Assembly: GCF_017874215.1 (NCBI RefSeq)
Contig: NZ_JAGGLB010000009.1
Coordinates: 124,001 to 188,000, forward strand
DNA from: Paenibacillus eucommiae
GTDB lineage: Bacteria > Bacillota > Bacilli > Paenibacillales > NBRC-103111
DNA length: 64,000 nt
Reading direction: 5' to 3'
The notes below the pieces were generated by a model. The model saw only the letters and a list, made by a program, of their open reading frames with translations, was not told the DNA's origin and made no database searches. This document shows positions 62,795 to 64,000 of the stretch, one piece after another; the stretch's first letter is position 1; every line of letters begins with the position of its first letter. A program made the position numbers and the translations under genes.

Positions 62795-63649
62795 CTATGC
62801 TAGAGATTCCCGGATGAAAACCTGCCGGTAGATGGCATCAATCTGGGCCAACAGCGCTGGTCCATGCTGCGCAAACGGCGGCTGGACCGGCTTGCCCTTT
62901 ACGAGAAATGCTCCGCTGCTTCTGTTGTATCGCGGTTCGAACGCGGCTTCATACAATCTGGAAGCACCTTTGATTGGCTTTTGAAACAATAGGTGAACAA
63001 ATGGCCGCATAAAGGCTGGCATACCGTCGCTCATGGTCATCGGCGTCTTGTTCGGCCCCGGGCAGACACTGATCATCCGAATGCTCTCCTCCGCAAATCG
63101 GAGGGCAGCCTGCTCTGTCCATAATGACAGGGCCAGCTTACTGGAGGCATACGGCCCTAACAGCTTGCGGAACTTCTGCACCTGCCCCCATGTTTCGGAG
63201 TCAAACTGCTTCACCATCAAAGAAGCATTGGACGAGGTATTAATGATCGTTTTCATCGCCCCCTGCATAAGCAAAGACTTCAATTCCATCACAATAATAT
63301 AAGGCACAACACTGTTAACCTCATAGTGTATCTCGCGTCCCTGCTTGGATACCTCCGGACCTGACAGGCTGATTCCAGCATTGTTGAACAGCACGTCAAT
63401 CGCATTCACTTCCGACTTCACACGACCCAGAACCGCTTTAAGCTGGATGAAGTCGCTCAGATCGGCTCTGTACAGTGTCAACTGCCCCTGATGAATGGCC
63501 TCCTTGATACCCTGTTCATTTTCTGGAAATAAAGAACGATTTAAAGCAATAATACGCCAGTTCTCTGCCAGCAGTCTCTTGGTCAACTCGAGTCCAATCC
63601 CTGAGTTTGCTCCTGTAATACAGGCTGTCTTGTTCCAGCTGTTATTCAT
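62795..63649 (-). CDS. Short-chain dehydrogenase/reductase (SDR)
   Basis: 284 residues. NAD(P)-binding ITGANSGIGLELTKRLL, LFNNAGIS, INTSSNASLMVKQF (catalytic Ser region), and YASSKLALSLWTEQ (YxxxK). C-terminal MxxFMRPFVHLLF region resembles retinol-dehydrogenase-like SDRs. GGAGGGAG about 9 nt before ATG. It overlaps the MerR gene by 8 bp, so the pair is one operon and MerR probably controls it. Confidence 0.9.
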   Translation of the reverse strand: MNNSWNKTACITGANSGIGLELTKRLLAENWRIIALNRSLFPENEQGIKEAIHQGQLTLYRADLSDFIQLKAVLGRVKSEVNAIDVLFNNAGISLSGPEVSKQGREIHYEVNSVVPYIIVMELKSLLMQGAMKTIINTSSNASLMVKQFDSETWGQVQKFRKLLGPYASSKLALSLWTEQAALRFAEESIRMISVCPGPNKTPMTMSDGMPAFMRPFVHLLFQKPIKGASRLYEAAFEPRYNRSSGAFLVKGKPVQPPFAQHGPALLAQIDAIYRQVFIRESLA

Positions 63650-64000
63650 CGCTGCATGCTCCCTCCGTGTTTGATGCCGGTCTGGTTAAGCCGAGCTTTT
63701 CGCCGCTATAAAGCTTTACGGAAATGACATCCAATATTTTTTGCAATTCACGCATTTGCCCCTCGACTTTGTTTTTGTAATTCAGCAGCATCTCTTGGAT
63801 GAATGGGGCATTCTGCATCTCCTCATCGATAGCCAGCTGCATGAACGGCTTAATTTCCTCAAGTGACATTCCTGCCTTCTTCAGACACAGCAGCACCATC
63901 ACCCTTTCTTCATCCTCCGCAGTATAATAGCGGTGGCCATTGCTGTTGCGCCCAGCCGGGGGCAGCACCCCAGTCTTCTCATAATAGCGCAGCGTGTCTT
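63642..64000 (-). CDS. MerR-family transcriptional regulator (partial)
   Basis: C-terminal 119 codons visible; the start lies beyond the right edge. The visible N-terminal part reads DTLRYYEKTGVLPPAGRNSN then GHRYYTAEDEERV, the MerR wing/helix region, followed by LKKAGMSLEEIKPFM and a coiled coil. No Cys metal site is visible in the C-terminal part. It likely regulates the downstream SDR gene. Confidence 0.88.
   Translation of the reverse strand, partial: DTLRYYEKTGVLPPAGRNSNGHRYYTAEDEERVMVLLCLKKAGMSLEEIKPFMQLAIDEEMQNAPFIQEMLLNYKNKVEGQMRELQKILDVISVKLYSGEKLGLTRPASNTEGACSDE

Overview
The window reads as a chromosomal segment of a spore-forming Firmicute, most likely a Paenibacillus or close relative. 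This is inferred from moderate G+C content, strong AGGAGG ribosome binding sites, DbpA/YxiN-type helicase, YesM/YesN and BceRS/BceAB type systems, a YkkC-type guanidine exporter under a guanidine-I riboswitch, and three very large hybrid histidine kinases of a kind common in Paenibacillus. No rRNA, tRNA, CRISPR array or intact transposase was seen.

Layout. 1-5 kb: start of a guanidine exporter behind a promoter and guanidine-I riboswitch, a methyltransferase, a diguanylate cyclase, a PilZ protein and the DEAD-box helicase dbpA, all on the minus strand. 5-8.3 kb: a chromosomal ParM/ParR-like actin segregation locus with helically phased repeats at its promoter, then the first copy of a structured repeat. 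8.3-16.9 kb: Bcr-type efflux, GreA, a tandem P-loop ATPase, an HxlR regulator divergent from a frameshifted MFS transporter and an aldo/keto reductase, a second repeat copy carrying a 109-bp MITE, and rlmN. 17-23 kb: hybrid kinase 1, an RDD membrane protein with an apparent ATT start, and a frameshifted sulfatase. 23-32 kb: a CUT1 ABC importer with YesM/YesN two-component system, an M20 peptidase/deacylase and a D-threonine-aldolase-like enzyme, all on the minus strand. 32-35.5 kb: a split TetM-like ribosomal-protection GTPase, a methyltransferase and a small monooxygenase. 35.6-45 kb: tandemly duplicated hybrid kinases 2 and 3, a degenerate-ABC/LytTR fusion regulator, a 21-bp phased operator array and an ABC-2 exporter. 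45-48 kb: membrane and secreted proteins. 48-56 kb: a flavin oxidoreductase, a BceRS/BceAB-like antimicrobial-peptide module, a lipoprotein metalloprotease, DUF4234 and DUF2752 membrane proteins. 56-62.4 kb: a VTC/DUF4956/Cthe_2159-like operon divergent from an OmpR-type two-component system whose sensor has a Gly/Ser-rich loop, with the third repeat copy between. 62.4-64 kb: VOC protein, short-chain dehydrogenase and a partial MerR regulator.

The most unusual content is (i) a dispersed composite repeat (three copies, long hairpin) followed by clusters of a 23-25 nt perfect palindrome (12 sites in the window); (ii) the kinase / pseudo-ABC-LytTR / ABC exporter region, with 21-bp phased direct repeats in front of the exporter and a TGTCGAA Spo0A-box-like motif just before all three kinases; (iii) the chromosomal ParM-like locus with phased repeats. 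Three genes are broken by single-base frameshifts, which could be real decay or sequencing error. All family assignments are by eye from translated sequence; no database search was run.
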